Program-made: the position numbers and the translations under genes | Notes under the pieces: model-generated | The model's input: the letters and a program-made list of their open reading frames with translations, nothing else | Told to the model about the DNA's origin: nothing | Databases searched by the model: none | Shown here: positions 1 to 11,575 of the stretch, in pieces | Layout: each line of letters begins with the position of its first letter | Position numbering within the stretch: position 1 is the stretch's first letter | Source of the DNA: Bombyx mori | Lineage: Eukaryota; Arthropoda; Insecta; Lepidoptera; Bombycidae | NCBI RefSeq assembly: GCF_030269925.1 | Contig: NC_085119.1 | Location: 16,527,001 to 16,591,000 of the forward strand | Direction: 5' to 3' | DNA: 64,000 bases

Positions 1-48
1 TGCCTAAAAGGCAATAAAAAAAAAGACGATTTTCATATGCGATTTCAA

Positions 49-406
49 TTTTTGTAATGAAATACGTACTTAACAAATATTCACGATAGACTTCCACGGT
101 GAAGGAATAACATTGTGTAATAAAAATCATACCCGCAAAATTATAATTTGCGTAATTACTAGTGGTAGGACATCTTGTGAGTCCGCGCGAGTAGGTACCA
201 CCACCCCGCCTATTTCTGCCGTGAAGCAGTAATGCGTTTCGGTTTAAGGATGGAGCAACCGTTGTAACTATACTGAGACCTTAGAACTTATATCTCAAGG
301 TGGATGGCGCATTTACGTTGTAGATGTTTATGGGTTACCACTTAACACCAGCTGGGCTGTGAGCTCGTCGACCCATCTAAGCAATAATAAATAAATAAAA
401 TAAAAA
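49..406 (+). mobile_element. Bm1 SINE, head-truncated
   Basis: Bm1 in its sense orientation. It starts in the body just downstream of the tRNA-like head (AATGAAATACGTACTTAAC), runs through the conserved 3' block (GGTGGGCTGTGAGCTCG, then CCATCTAAGCAATAA) and ends in an A-rich tail. The tRNA-like head with its Pol III boxes is absent. Confidence 0.9.
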
Positions 407-2590
407 ACTTAAGCTAAAAGTTGGTTGTAGTTGATCATAACACAAATGCTCCTAAAAGTATTAATGGGTTATTTCAGATAACAAAATACATTGACATATT
501 TTGTTCGACAATGAGATTTAAATGGAAAACAACAGTAATATAAATGTCTTAAATTACATTTCCAATCTCTCAGTGCCGTCCAAACTGCTGTCTTGACAAA
601 AACTGAATTTCGGTTTGAAACTAATGTTTTACATCACTCAAACGGCTCGTGATTAAGCGAGTGGATTAATCAATATTAAACTTCCATATTAATATAATCG
701 GTTTTGTTGTTGTTTTAATATGCTATCGTATTTCAATACAACTATCCGCTTCATTCCACCGTTTTCACTAGTAATAAATAGAGGAGATCCTACACCTTTT
801 CAGGTTGAAAGCTAAGACCATTGGCTAACGTGTGGCGAATCTAAATTTAGTTCGTATTTGGTACGTAAGCTTTTTGTTGTCACATCTCAGTAGCGCGAAG
901 TTCACTCAAGTTCATTTTCTAATTGGATTTTCTCAAAGTTTTACAAACGATGTCAACGATTGTAGGTAATCTTATAGACTGAAGTCAGGCTAGGGATAGT
1001 GGGAGAACTACGTAGAAAGTGAAAGTAAGGTCGCTATTATTGCAGTAGAGAAAGCCAATAAGTAGGTCAGTCCGTAAGATTTTTTTTTATTTTTATTTAT
1101 TAAATAATATGACAAATCTTAAAATCCACATAATATATAGAATATTCGAGTTTATATAAATAAATTCACCTTGAAATTAAAAGCTAGGCAAAGATATCCA
1201 TTTTTATTGATCGTATCCATCTACGACGTAGCTCACCGCAGTTCGGGGCGGCGTAGCGCGTAGCACGCACTAAACGCTACGACATATCCGCCCGGAAGCT
1301 ATAACGGCTTGTGTACCATACAACATAATAGCCCGCAGCTACATGTTAACTTTATTGGTAACTTAACTTTCAGCTTAAGTTTACTATCGAAGTTTATTGG
1401 ATTTTATTCCTTTTCATACTTTTATTGTTATGAACTACATTTTTTTTATAACTTGACAAAATACTTGGCGAAATAGTTAGGAGATTCTGTGTGCAATTTA
1501 TAATTGCAATCGAGTTTATGTATTGTAGTTAAAAAAAACACATTTATATATTTAACATATTTATATAACTGCTATGTATTGTAGAAATACAACACTTAAT
1601 AAAAAAAAGCATTGACGAAGTTTTATTTTTGTTTATAGCAATTTACAGAGATCCCGTGAAAATGTAAAGCACATAGATTGTATTTATTATTTTATTACAG
1701 TTTATTCCTAGAACTTTTGGACCATTACCTAAAAAAAGTAATCCAATTTTGTATTCTCTGTACGAAGAAGATCGCTGTTTGAGAAACATGTTTACAACTT
1801 AATCCATGCACAGCTGTGCAATTGTACACGTTTTGTATTTTCAATATACAAAATAAATAAATTAAATAATTTGCATAAAGAACATTAAATTATCGAGTGT
1901 CGTCTCAGTATTATTTCGGATGAGAAACTCGAAGACATTTAAAACCCTAAATAATTTAATGCGAATCAGTCAAGCAACCGTTTTAGTTCAAACCCTGTAA
2001 TTTAGTTTGAGTGAGATATATCCTTAATGTTTTACACACAAAAGGTCCTCGGGCCGGCCATTTGTAATATTTAATGTGATTTGTCATAGGCTAAAAATTT
2101 CGTCAGACAGTTTCTGATTTATTAATCAAAGCATTTTTTATTTAGCATTTCTCAATTTATATAATAAATTAGCGGATTTTTATGTTACAATCTAAACATA
2201 AAGAGAAGAAGGCCTAAGGTAGTTATTTAGGTTTATTAAAGAAAATGAAAGATCAAAGATAACGATTGTCTAATTGAGTTACACAAATATAAAAAAGATT
2301 AGTCAAAGAAATCGTTTGGGCTAATTTCAACCTCAAAGAGACATTGATTTCTGAGAATTCAGATATGAGGTATTTTATTTGTGATTTAAGACATTATTTA
2401 CGGCTACATTTAAGAACACTGTAGTCAATTTGTTTTATGAGGCACAATGAGAGGAGTCACAGGTAGAGGACGTAGTTGCTTATATCATAACCGGTAAAAA
2501 TAATTGTTAATGGTTCTTTGAATACGCATGCTACAATACAATAGTTAGTCTCTCTATCTATCTTCCATTAACTAAATATTAAAATAAAAG
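407..2590. other. AT-rich unique stretch, no gene seen
   Basis: No ORF or repeat that I recognise. A short GC-richer patch at about 1200-1320 has stops in the frames I read and no recognisable peptide. Poly-A and poly-T runs are frequent. Confidence 0.6.
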
Positions 2591-2838
2591 TTTTTTTTAT
2601 TGCTTTGATGAGTGGACGAGCTCACAGCCCACCTGGTGTTAAGTGGTTACTGGAGTCCATAGACATCTACAACGTAAATGCGCCACCCACCCCGAGATAC
2701 AAGGCTCCAAGGTCTCAAGTACAGTCACAGCGGCTGCCCTACCCTTCAAACCGAAACGCATTACTGCTTCACAGCAGAAATAGGCAGGGTGGTGGTACCT
2801 ACCCGCGCGGACTCACAAGAGGTCTTACCACCAGTAAA
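2591..2838 (-). mobile_element. Bm1 SINE, truncated at the ACTGGTGG point
   Basis: Antisense Bm1: a T-run and TATTGC tail, then GACGAGCTCACAGCCCACC, ending at CCACCAGTAAAA. The break falls at the internal position where several other copies in the window also stop. The ORFs across it are shadows. Confidence 0.92.
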
Positions 2839-3451
2839 AAGAATATCAAAATTATATATGTTATATATTTATATATACTTATAAAAAGTTTCAAGAATAT
2901 CAAAATACCTTACTTATCTATTCAAAATCCATTATAATTATTACTTAGTGAATCATTGCTTCATGATCGCCATTACCTTTCAGACCCTAAAAGTCGAACA
3001 AAAGGGGTTTATTCCGTAAACATCGGACGCGTTATCAGCAGAGTCCGGTGGATGTTTTAATTGGTTTATAAATAACTGCCCCGACCCTTTTGCTCGCCCC
3101 GGTCCATGAGGAATTACGACCTTCAGGGCGGATAGCACACGCGCGAATCTGCGTATGGGAATTGATTGGTTCAGTTGAAACATATGTGTGTTAATATAGA
3201 AATTAGTTAAATAAATCTGATATTCATACTTATAAATATCTACATACACTAATAAAATTATACCTTAAATAGCACATGTTAATTAATCATAATTTAAAAA
3301 TTTTCACGTAATTTCAGATTACAATTGAAATTTTCAGAGGCAAAGAAAGAAAAATGATTTGATATAAAAATCGTTTGGTAGTTTAAGAGTCATGAATGCC
3401 TAAAAGCCGTGTTTAATGTAGAGGTTACTGACACAACCATCAGTAATATAT
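2839..3451. other. Unique stretch with a small GC-richer patch
   Basis: Positions about 2990-3170 are GC-richer than their surroundings and are open for 89 codons on the minus strand (2980-3249). The peptide resembles nothing I know. No splice or promoter context supports it, so I do not call a gene. Confidence 0.4.
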
Positions 3452-3597
3452 AATGCTTAGATGTGTGAACGAGCTCACAGCCCACCTGGTTGTTAAGTGG
3501 TTACTGGAGCCCATAGACATCTATAACGTAAATGTTGCCACCCACCTTGAGATACAAGTTCTAAAGTCTCAGTATAGTTACAACGGCTGCCCCAGCG
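3452..3597 (-). mobile_element. Bm1 SINE fragment (3' third)
   Basis: Antisense Bm1 from GCTTAGATG through GAGCTCACAGCCCACC to CAACGGCTGCCCCAG, where similarity stops. The 5' two thirds of the element are missing. Confidence 0.85.
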
Positions 3598-4262
3598 TCA
3601 GCGTTACTGACTACTATTCCTATGCTTAGTTTTTTTAATAGCAATTAAAATACATTTTTAAATAATTTCATTATCATATAGGTAATTTTCAAAATAGTTA
3701 TAACTATAGTTAAAAATCATTTTACATAACTTTAAGAACACATTCAGTTTTTCGTTGATTTAAATATCTAAATATAAGTCGAACTATAGAAGCTAAAAAA
3801 ACCAAAATCTCGATTCGACACAATAGCTCTGAGTAATTCAAAATTATTGTCCAAGTTGAAATAAAAATCATTTCTTAATGAAATTCCCAGTAGCTGTTAA
3901 TTTCTGTATAAAATTAATCCAAATTCAATTGTTTTAAAATCTTTCTTCCCGTAATATTTGACCATCGCCAACAATTTAGCTCGGCGGGAGAGCAAAGCGC
4001 TTTCTCGGTTTCAGCGGACACGCTTTTAGCGTCCGAGTTTTTATCTCTCATTCTGTTTGACTTTGTAATAGAGAAAAATCTTTTTGAAATATTGTATTTC
4101 GTTTTCCTTAACGCTTACCGCAATTACCTTTGAGAGATATCAAAAAGATTTAAGATAGTTGTGGAATAATATTTTTTTACGGTTTAATATCGCTCGCAAA
4201 CATCGCAGAAATTAATATACGTAGTTGTAGAACACTAAACTAGCAGGATATATTTATTCATA
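3598..4262. other. Unique AT-rich stretch with a GC-rich foldable core
   Basis: No ORF of note. A GC-rich block at 3978-4038 contains the palindrome AAAGCGCTTT and a stem-loop at 4015-4036 (CGGACACGC / GCGTCCG around a TTTTA loop). The block is bounded by CTCGG and CCGAG, which could pair. Confidence 0.5.
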
Positions 4263-4676
4263 TCTATATATTAATACGTGAAGCATAAACTTTGTATCCC
4301 TTTTTACGAAAATTGCTCGGACGGAGGAGTATGAAATTTTCCACACTTATAGAGAATATAGAGAAGAAGTGCACAATGCTAATTTTTTTTTTAAATAATG
4401 CGTAAAAGATACATTAAATCAATAAAGAAAACATTACGCACACTACATACCATGTATTTGACGCACACACGCATGCATACTATTTATTGTCAAACTTTTG
4501 TGCTTGACGTCTGTTGTCAAATTGAGAGTCAATATTGTTTGTCTTTGTTAATATTTTTTATAGTGTAGTCTTGGCGAAATTTGTGATTACAGAAGTATAA
4601 AATACAATCATAATAGTGTACAAACTTACAATTCCAATTAATTATAGTCGAATTTCGACTACTGCGGGACCTCTAG
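4263..4676 (+). mobile_element. Non-autonomous Helitron, 414 bp
   Basis: The 5' end TCTATATATTAATACG follows an A. The 3' end is CTAG followed by T, as expected for Helitron insertion between A and T. A hairpin, TAGTCGAATTTCGACTA (4645-4661), lies 11 nt before the CTAG, the usual place for the Helitron terminator hairpin. There is no Rep/helicase ORF. Diverged relatives are at 38819-39206 and 39681-39789. Confidence 0.8.
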
Positions 4677-4805
4677 TATTTATTCATTAGCTGATAACGA
4701 AATTCAAATTTTGGCTATGTGGCGTTTTTACAGTTATAACATTGTAGATTTTTATATGTATACTAGACTAGAATAACTATTACATCAAATATCATGTCTT
4801 CAAAG

Positions 4806-5020
4806 GCAACTAAGCTACCAACCGAAAAACTGGTGGTAGTGTTCGCTGAGTATTACACTAGCATATTGCGATAAACGCAAACGGTAGATACTGGACAATT
4901 GAAACTTAGACCCGGTGTTTGAAATTGGATGTTGATATTCCCGTTATGATGTCTATAGCTAGATACTAGACACCAAGTGAGGTGTGAATTCATCCATCTA
5001 AGTAATACATAACAAAAACA
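4806..5020 (+). mobile_element. Badly decayed Bm1 SINE
   Basis: Blocks in Bm1 order survive: ACTGGTGGTAG, then TGATGTCTATAG, then GTGTGAATTCATCCATCTAAG followed by an A-rich tail. Identity is low and the middle is scrambled. Confidence 0.5.
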
Positions 5021-6202
5021 CGAAGTTTATTTACTGACTACCATCTTAATGTGCGATGAATATGTTAAAACTTTTACCAGTCCTGAATGTTTGAACTTAT
5101 CTATGTGATGAAAAATAATTATCAAAGAGATCGAAGCGTCAATTTCGCTTATAGTTTCTAACATTTAACTATTAACTATTAATTAACGGTATTCGGAAAA
5201 GGTTTTTAGATAAACCCTTAAAAAATACACATGCGAATCTGGTAGTGGTGAAAGTGCTATTAATGTAATGAAGTGCCATCTTTTTCTTCATTTTTAGTCT
5301 GGTATTAACGTGTTACAAATAAAAATAACACGGGATTGTTAAGAACTGAAAAACAGTTTAAACTAACGAAGTGTAATTTTAGACATGTGAAACTTTTGTG
5401 ATTACCGGTATTTTGTCGAAGTCTGGACATTGCTTGCTCAGATATTACAATTAAAAATTATTATAGATATTATACAAAAAAAAAACTGCACACTCCTAAA
5501 CAACAAATAGAGCCATCAGAAATATCACTGTATCAATAAATATGATCTATGACATGCCAAAAAAATTAAGAGTTATGGACGCGAGTGGTTGGTTATTTAC
5601 AAATACCCACCCTTCGCTACATAGTATTTTATTGCTCCAAACAATACTAGCGTACTGGCACAATAGAATACTCGCATAGATAGCGTATTGCCATCATTCG
5701 GCACCCCATTTTAATAGCATAGTTTTTGATTAATGACTTTGGTACGGAGATACGGCAATTTTGAACGCGTATGGAAGATCCCCTAGTCTTTCCAGATCAT
5801 TATTAAGATCCAGCTTCTGGGGTCGAATGTTAAAATATATGAATAATTATTTTAAAATGATTTATAATGGGTATACCATATATTTTGAAAACAAAATGAA
5901 CTATTTTGTTGGAAAAACCATGTGTTTTCATTACAGATTAGCATGTTTAACAATGTCCCAAGTTGTTGGCAATACTATTGACATCGTTATTTAAAGAATC
6001 TCATACAATATTATATGCAGATTCTGATGGTCATTTTGGCTTTGATAATAACAGTATCTAAGGATTAGCTATATCTACTAAACAGTGTTGATACAATTCT
6101 CAAACCTTAAGAACATTATTGTAATTTTCATTTAAAAAAATGGATTCCATTATAAATTTCAAGTGATACATATGGTCATTTTGAAGGGACTAATAAAATG
6201 TA
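5021..6202. other. AT-rich unique stretch
   Basis: Nothing recognisable. A 77-codon ORF at 5761-5994 is low-complexity in content and does not look like a protein family. Confidence 0.55.
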
Positions 6203-6414
6203 TCACTACATAGTATGAAACAAAGTCGCTTTCTCGGTCCCAATGTCCCTATGTATGCTTAAATCTTTAAAACTACGCAACGCATTTTGATGCGGTTTTT
6301 TTAATAGATAAGAGTGATTGAAGAGGATATATATAATATAATAACATCCATTAAATAATGGAGAAATCAATAATAAATTACAGTTTCCGAAGTGAAGCGA
6401 GAGCGGGTCGCTAG
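6203..6414 (+). mobile_element. Non-autonomous Helitron, 212 bp (family A)
   Basis: It begins TCACTACATAGTA after an A and ends GCGGGTCGCTAG before a T. The 3' end can form the short hairpin GCGA/TCGC. Other copies are at 11576-11789 (minus), 16593-16806 and 47354-47627. No coding capacity. Confidence 0.82.
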
Positions 6415-6469
6415 TAAATAGTAAGAGATAATTTTTACCATGTTATCTTTTACAACGATATTGTCGACA

Positions 6470-6595
6470 TGATTGCCATGGCAAATCAGACTTCAACCTC
6501 ATGTGTCAAGGTCGGCAGTGGCGTTTACCTTGTAGACCCCGATAGCCGCTTTTCATCAGTTTAACCGTCAGCTCGTCTCTCCAAATGAAAAGCAG
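6470..6595 (+). mobile_element. Decayed Bm1 SINE fragment
   Basis: Resembles the last third of Bm1: a CTCATGTGTCAAGG-like block, TGGCGTTTACCTTGTAGA, then GTCAGCTCGTCTCTCC and an A-rich end. Heavily mutated, so tentative. Confidence 0.45.
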
Positions 6596-6683
6596 AACAA
6601 ACCGCGGTCACGTACTGTCAAGTGCCTGTTTTGAAGAAAAAGAATCATTTTATAATGGAATCTTCTAAAAAATCAATTTTTTT

Positions 6684-6930
6684 TTACTGGTGGTATGACC
6701 TCTTGTGAGTCCGTGCGGGTAGGTACCACCGCCCTGTCTATTTTGAAGGCCTCGGTATTGGTATTGTCTCGGTTTGAAGGGTAGGGCAGCCGTTGTAATT
6801 ATACTTGAGACCTTAGAACTTATATCTCAAGATGGGTGGCGCATTTACGTTGTAGATTCTATGGGCTACAGTAACCACTCAACACCAGGTGGGCTGTGAG
6901 CTCGTTCACCCATCTAAGAAAAAGAAAAAA
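6684..6930 (+). mobile_element. Bm1 SINE, starts at the ACTGGTGG point
   Basis: A T-run leads into ACTGGTGGTATGACCTC, then the whole 3' part of Bm1 to CCATCTAAG and an A-rich tail. The CTGCCGTGAAGCAGTAATG segment is rearranged in this copy. Confidence 0.9.
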
Positions 6931-7314
6931 TCAAACTTACTGTAAGTTCAAAATACAATTCATACAGCAATACTTTTTATTAATCTGATATTAAATTTAC
7001 ATTATGTTAATATAATATACGTCAGTGAGATAGTCGTATCGCAAAAAAAAAGGTTATTTATTCAGATACTTTGCAAAATTTCGGTGAACAATAATTGAAT
7101 CTTACTAAACGTTGATAAACGACTTTTATTTGAAGAAAGTACATTTTTATTGAAATCGATTCGGCGCTGTCGAACATTACATTGAACATTTGCTTTGTAA
7201 TAGAATTACATTATTTCACTACGTTTAAATACAAGAGAGGGTGGCTTTTGATTGATATCTCCTGAGTTAAACGGGACTAAAATATTATTTTATTGTAAGA
7301 GATTATTTTCGGTG
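6931..7314. other. AT-rich unique stretch
   Basis: No ORF, repeat or structured element that I recognise. Confidence 0.6.
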
Positions 7315-7497
7315 TTTTTTTTTATTTTTATTGCTTAGATGGATGGACGAGCTCACAGCCCACCTGATGTTAAGTGGTTACTGAAACCCATAGACATCTA
7401 CAACGTAAATGCGCCACCCACCTCGAGATATAAGTTCTAAGGTCTCAGTATAGTTACAACGGCTACCCCACCCTTCGAACCGAAACGCATTACTGCT
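7315..7497 (-). mobile_element. Bm1 SINE, 3' part
   Basis: Antisense: a T-rich tail, TTGCTTAGATGGATGG, then the conserved block to CGCATTACTGC, where similarity ends. Confidence 0.9.
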
Positions 7498-7786
7498 ATA
7501 AAAATATACTAATTAATAAGAGTAAGAGAGTTGAAGTTATATTATTAATGAAACTAGTTTGTTTAGCTATTGGTCAGAAGTCAGTAAGTATTTCATATGT
7601 ATTTTTTAAATAAACCAAAAGAACCACTCCCGAAAACTACAGCTATACGGTAGCGTTTCATTAGTAAATTAAAAACTTCCTAATTATAAGTTGGTTACAA
7701 TGTTCCCACTAATCTCTATTTAATGCAATTTAAGATAAATCCATCCTTTAGAAATTGGTAGAAAACCTGATACACATCTTTGATTG

Positions 7787-8164
7787 TCAAGTCCAAGTAA
7801 ATTTAAAGATTACATTCCTAAAGAAGATCGCGCAAACGATTCTAGAATTTATCGAGATATAAACAAGAACTACCCGTCGAGAAAAATAAATTGTATTTCC
7901 CCTTTGTAAAACTTTTATATTCCACGATTCATAACGGTCATTTGGTTCCTTTGCGTCGACATAAGGTCGGCAAACGTCAGGGAAAATGGTACGTTTGGCC
8001 ATCGATAGAATTTCTGTGGCACAGTCGAATTCCGAGGAATAAAATTTCACCGAAATTGAATCGGCCGACCGGCTTCGGCAGACCGTAAAATTGGTCGGCA
8101 CGGTCACTCCCCGGTTATATGGTGTCTTCCACGGTGTTTGCGACGCCGTAGAGTACACACACAA
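7787..8164 (-). other. Longest ORF outside any repeat, unrecognised
   Basis: 125 codons open from ATG on the minus strand, in a GC-richer patch (about 7940-8160). I see no signal peptide, no motif I can name and no clear hydrophobic segment pattern. No exon borders or poly-A signal stand out, and the other strand is open for 65 codons across the same patch. It could be chance, an old transposon remnant or a lineage-specific exon. Confidence 0.12.
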
Positions 8165-8242
8165 CGTAAATCATTTATGAAATTCTCCCGTCGTCCTGAT
8201 TAACAGTAATCGTTTATCGTAAAAATACAATTTTAATAAGTA

Positions 8243-8456
8243 CTAGCGACCCGCCCTCGCTTCGCTTCGGAAACATTAAAACAAACATGAAACCAAAAAA
8301 ATAAAATATTTTTTTTTTAAAAAAGTAGTCTATGTTCATCAGGGACAATGTCGGCTTCTAATGGAAAAATAATTTTTCAAATCGGTCCAGTAGTTTCGGA
8401 GCCTATTCGAAACAAACAAACAAACAAATCTTTCCTCTTTATAATATTAGTATAGA
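8243..8456 (-). mobile_element. Non-autonomous Helitron, 214 bp (family B)
   Basis: Read on the minus strand it starts TCTATACTAATATTATAAAG after an A and ends GCGAGGGCGGGTCGCTAG before a T. There is a run of GTTT repeats near the 5' end. Its 3' end is nearly identical to that of family A, while the 5' part is unrelated. Confidence 0.82.
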
Positions 8457-8543
8457 TATAGAAGTATAGATTCACAGCGTAAGGTTTGTTGTTAAATAAG
8501 TAATATAAAATTTAATATGTTAAAATTAAGTAAATTTTCGGTT

Positions 8544-8690
8544 CTTTTTTTTTTTTCTCACAGCCTACCTCGTGATAAGTGGTTACTGGAGCCCTTAGGC
8601 AACTATAACGTAAATGCGCCACACACCTTGAGATATAGTTTTAACGTCTCAATATTGTCACAACGGCTACCCCACCCTTCAAACCGGATT
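8544..8690 (-). mobile_element. Bm1 SINE fragment
   Basis: Antisense 3' third of Bm1 directly after a T-run. The last about 25 bp of the normal 3' end (GCTTAGATGGGTGGACGAG) are missing, so the tail joins at CTCACAGCC. Confidence 0.82.
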
Positions 8691-9401
8691 GCCAAATAAC
8701 AAATCTGTTGTGAGAGTAATGACAGTACTGGGGACGAAACATAATAAAAAAAAGGCGGTAGTACGAATAAACAGCCGAAAAAGCGGTGTATAATGTAGTG
8801 AGCACATATCTAAAGATTGTATAAGTGGAGTTGCAAATAGAATCAAGTGAACTATTGAAATCTGTCTATTTATTTCCTGGCTGTTGGAAGCGAAGTCTAC
8901 AATAGTAAATGTCTTTCTCGAAATATTCTAGACCGACATTAGTTACTTCGTTTCTTAGGACAAATAATAATATGTGATGTGATATAAAGTGACTTGCACT
9001 GTATGATTTGTAAATTAGTTTATTACTGTAGCGCCTCTATATAACTGCGGGTTTTCGCTATGGCCTAAATTTCGGTAGCCTCGTGATCTTGATGGTTTAT
9101 AGTAGTTTCCAAAATTTAGTCCTCAGTTACAAAAGGTGTTTCTTATCCCTCCGAATCACACAGACTTCCAAGATCAGATAGCATGGTTAGACCCTTGACT
9201 TACTAACGTATGTGCCGTTGCGTATCCATAATGTATTCACTTCAATGTCGACGCGTTAGTCTCAGAACTTTGATTAGTTTTGATTTTAGTTGGCTAGATT
9301 CATTCCGTCAAAGGGTAAAGTTTATACGTTATATTGTGTTTCGTGTTAATGTGAACGGAAACATGGGTTACACTGAATAAATAAACAAAGATACAGATAC
9401 A
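8691..9401. other. Unique stretch, nothing recognised
   Basis: No repeat or ORF of note. Confidence 0.55.
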
Positions 9402-9492
9402 CAAGTTCACATACCAGTTGCTGCTATGTGGTTATAGAAACCCATGGGCATCACTATGTGAACCCCACCTCCTACCTTGAGACGTAACGAAG
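9402..9492 (-). mobile_element. Decayed Bm1 SINE fragment
   Basis: Retains TATGTGGTTATAGAAACCCATGG-like and CCCACC/CTACCTTGAGA blocks in antisense order. Low identity. Confidence 0.45.
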
Positions 9493-10727
9493 AAGACCAA
9501 TGATATTGCAGAAATGTAAACAAACGTGTCGAATTAAGGTCGGAAGGGATGGATTGTGGATAAATGAAGAGATAATTTTGTCAATAAGGTGCGAAGATAA
9601 TGTAGTAGCAGAAGCTAGTGAAGACGGAGGCAGAAGCACAAAAATAGATTTTAGATAAATAAATACACTAACAATGCTTTATTCACTTTTAAAAGATAAA
9701 TGAAGCATATTACACAAAGAATAGATCCTAACCTAAAACTGAAAAAATTTAAAGTGAATATTTAGTGAGCACACTACATTAGTGAAATTCGCTGAACTAT
9801 AAACTGATTCATGATTAAAGTACAGCCTTATATTTTTATTCTCTAGGTGCATAAATTTGCTTGAGACTGTATTACCACAGCCTATGGAAATCAGACTGGA
9901 TGTACTATTACGAATAAATATTACCTAGTATTATGCTTTAATTATGGAACACATTTAGTTAGTTAAATTAGTACAGATCAAGCTTTCGAATTACTCACAA
10001 TATCATGCTTCATCTACAACAAAAAATGGTCGTAGATTCAACTGCTATCAAATCTAACAATAATAATATCAAATTCCAAGTGTCCTAAATAAGTAGGTAT
10101 TTCAAAAGCTAGTTTTTCTTATTAGCTAAAAGCTATTTAACCTCCCTCCATATGTTCACGACTGTATGAACGAATATCGCTTCTTTTGCCGATTTCATTC
10201 AATGGCCACCGTTAATTCTATGGGGTGGGATTTTCTATAGCATCGCCACGACGAAGGGAAAATAAGGAAACATCTATTTACAAATCTAAATGCAGTCTTG
10301 ATGAGAAATCGGAATTAAATGGGTGGAGTGTACGGGGGAAAAGCTAATTTATTGACTTTTGGTGGTGGCACAGTAAATGGTTAGTATTGTGTGTGAACGT
10401 ATGAAAGAAAAACGTCTGGGAGTGGTCGCGTTGAATGCGAATCCAAATGTTTACGTTTCGTGAAATACATTTTGCGTTATATGTTTTCGCTATTCGCGGA
10501 ATGGATATGTTAGGGCATGATTTGGATTTTATTCTAGATCTTTTTTGCTAGCATGCGGACAGCTAAGCTTATAGTCCACTAGTTTTTAAGAGATTACCAA
10601 AGATATTTCAACTTAAGGGGCTTGAGAGTAGAGAATGTAATGCTAATTGGTGGTTAAGAACTTGTACTGAAATGCTTGCTTTCTTTTATGCAGAAGTTGT
10701 TGGGGCCGAATATCCATGCCTATACAG
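9493..10727. other. Unique stretch, nothing recognised
   Basis: No ORF above background and no repeat copy that I can match elsewhere in the window. Confidence 0.5.
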
Positions 10728-11030
10728 TAGACTGACTCAGTGGTGCTTGCTCCTGACTGCTGGGTCGAGGGTCGAGAGTTCGATTCGCACATTGATAAAC
10801 AGCCGTGTGATGAGCAGATTTGTTTGTTCTCTGGGTATTTAATATATGTGTTTACTTACATATATTAAATAAGTATTTAAATCAGTCTCTTGTTCTTATT
10901 GCAGGGAACTCTAGTTTGGGGCCAGGTGACCTTTTTTGTCTTATCCTCGGTCTCAAAACGTTCTTCTACTGCCTTTGTGTCACTATGTAATTAGTTGAAG
11001 ATAGATTTCAAATAAATAAATAAATAAAAA
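10728..11030 (+). mobile_element. tRNA-derived SINE (not Bm1)
   Basis: The head has a Pol III A-box-like CTCAGTGGTGC and a B-box GAGTTCGATTCGCAC (about 10775-10790). The body has a lepidopteran SINE layout (TTGTTTGTTCTCTGGGTATT, then TTTGGGGCCAGGTGACC) and ends in an (AATA)n tail. A relative is at 30232-30490. Confidence 0.7.
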
Positions 11031-11575
11031 CTTAATGTGATTAAACCATTTGTACAATAAATTTTACCATCGTTTTTAAAATTCTTCAACTTCATTCAAC
11101 ACAATTGATATTATCACAATATTATGAAAAATGTTCAACTTAATTCTTATTTTTCTGAATTTGTCCAAAAAAATCCCTGCAGTTTACTAAAAAACCAATG
11201 GACCGTAAAATTTAACAAAAAAAAGAAGAAAAAAAATAAAAACCAGAATCGTGTACATGTCAACGCAACTATTATCTTTCGATCTAAATCCAGGTCGAAT
11301 AGAAAAAATTGTATTGTTAGTTCAAAGACTTTTTTTACTTCCTCAAGAGCGAAAGATACTATTTGAATTGTTACAATCGAGCTTATCTTAGAGTACGTGA
11401 TGTTATTAGAAGCATCAAGATTTGGGAAGAAGCAAAAAATGTCGTTGTTAAACATTAACCGTCAATGCAATATTTTTTTGTAAGGGATTTAACATTCGAT
11501 TAGTTTAAAAATGTTTGATCTGTATTTTGTTTTATTATTATAAGCTTGAATTGGCAGATGGTTTATATAATGTTA
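11031..11575. other. AT-rich stretch with an A-rich low-complexity run
   Basis: About 11210-11245 is a poly-purine run that produces lysine-rich and phenylalanine-rich ORFs on the two strands. Both are composition artefacts. Confidence 0.6.

Noticed and set aside
1200..1330. GC-richer patch as an exon
   Set aside because: The frames that I read are broken by stops and no peptide is recognised.
2605..2937. 110-codon plus-strand ORF
   Set aside because: Lies mostly in antisense Bm1. Similar reading frames occur in other Bm1 copies (43564, 46542), so it is a repeat shadow.
7787..8164. 125-codon ORF as a called gene
   Set aside because: Kept as a low-confidence note only; the opposite strand is also open and no motif is recognised.
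11147..11455. 102-codon minus-strand ORF rich in Phe
   Set aside because: Made by a poly-purine run on the other strand; low-complexity composition.
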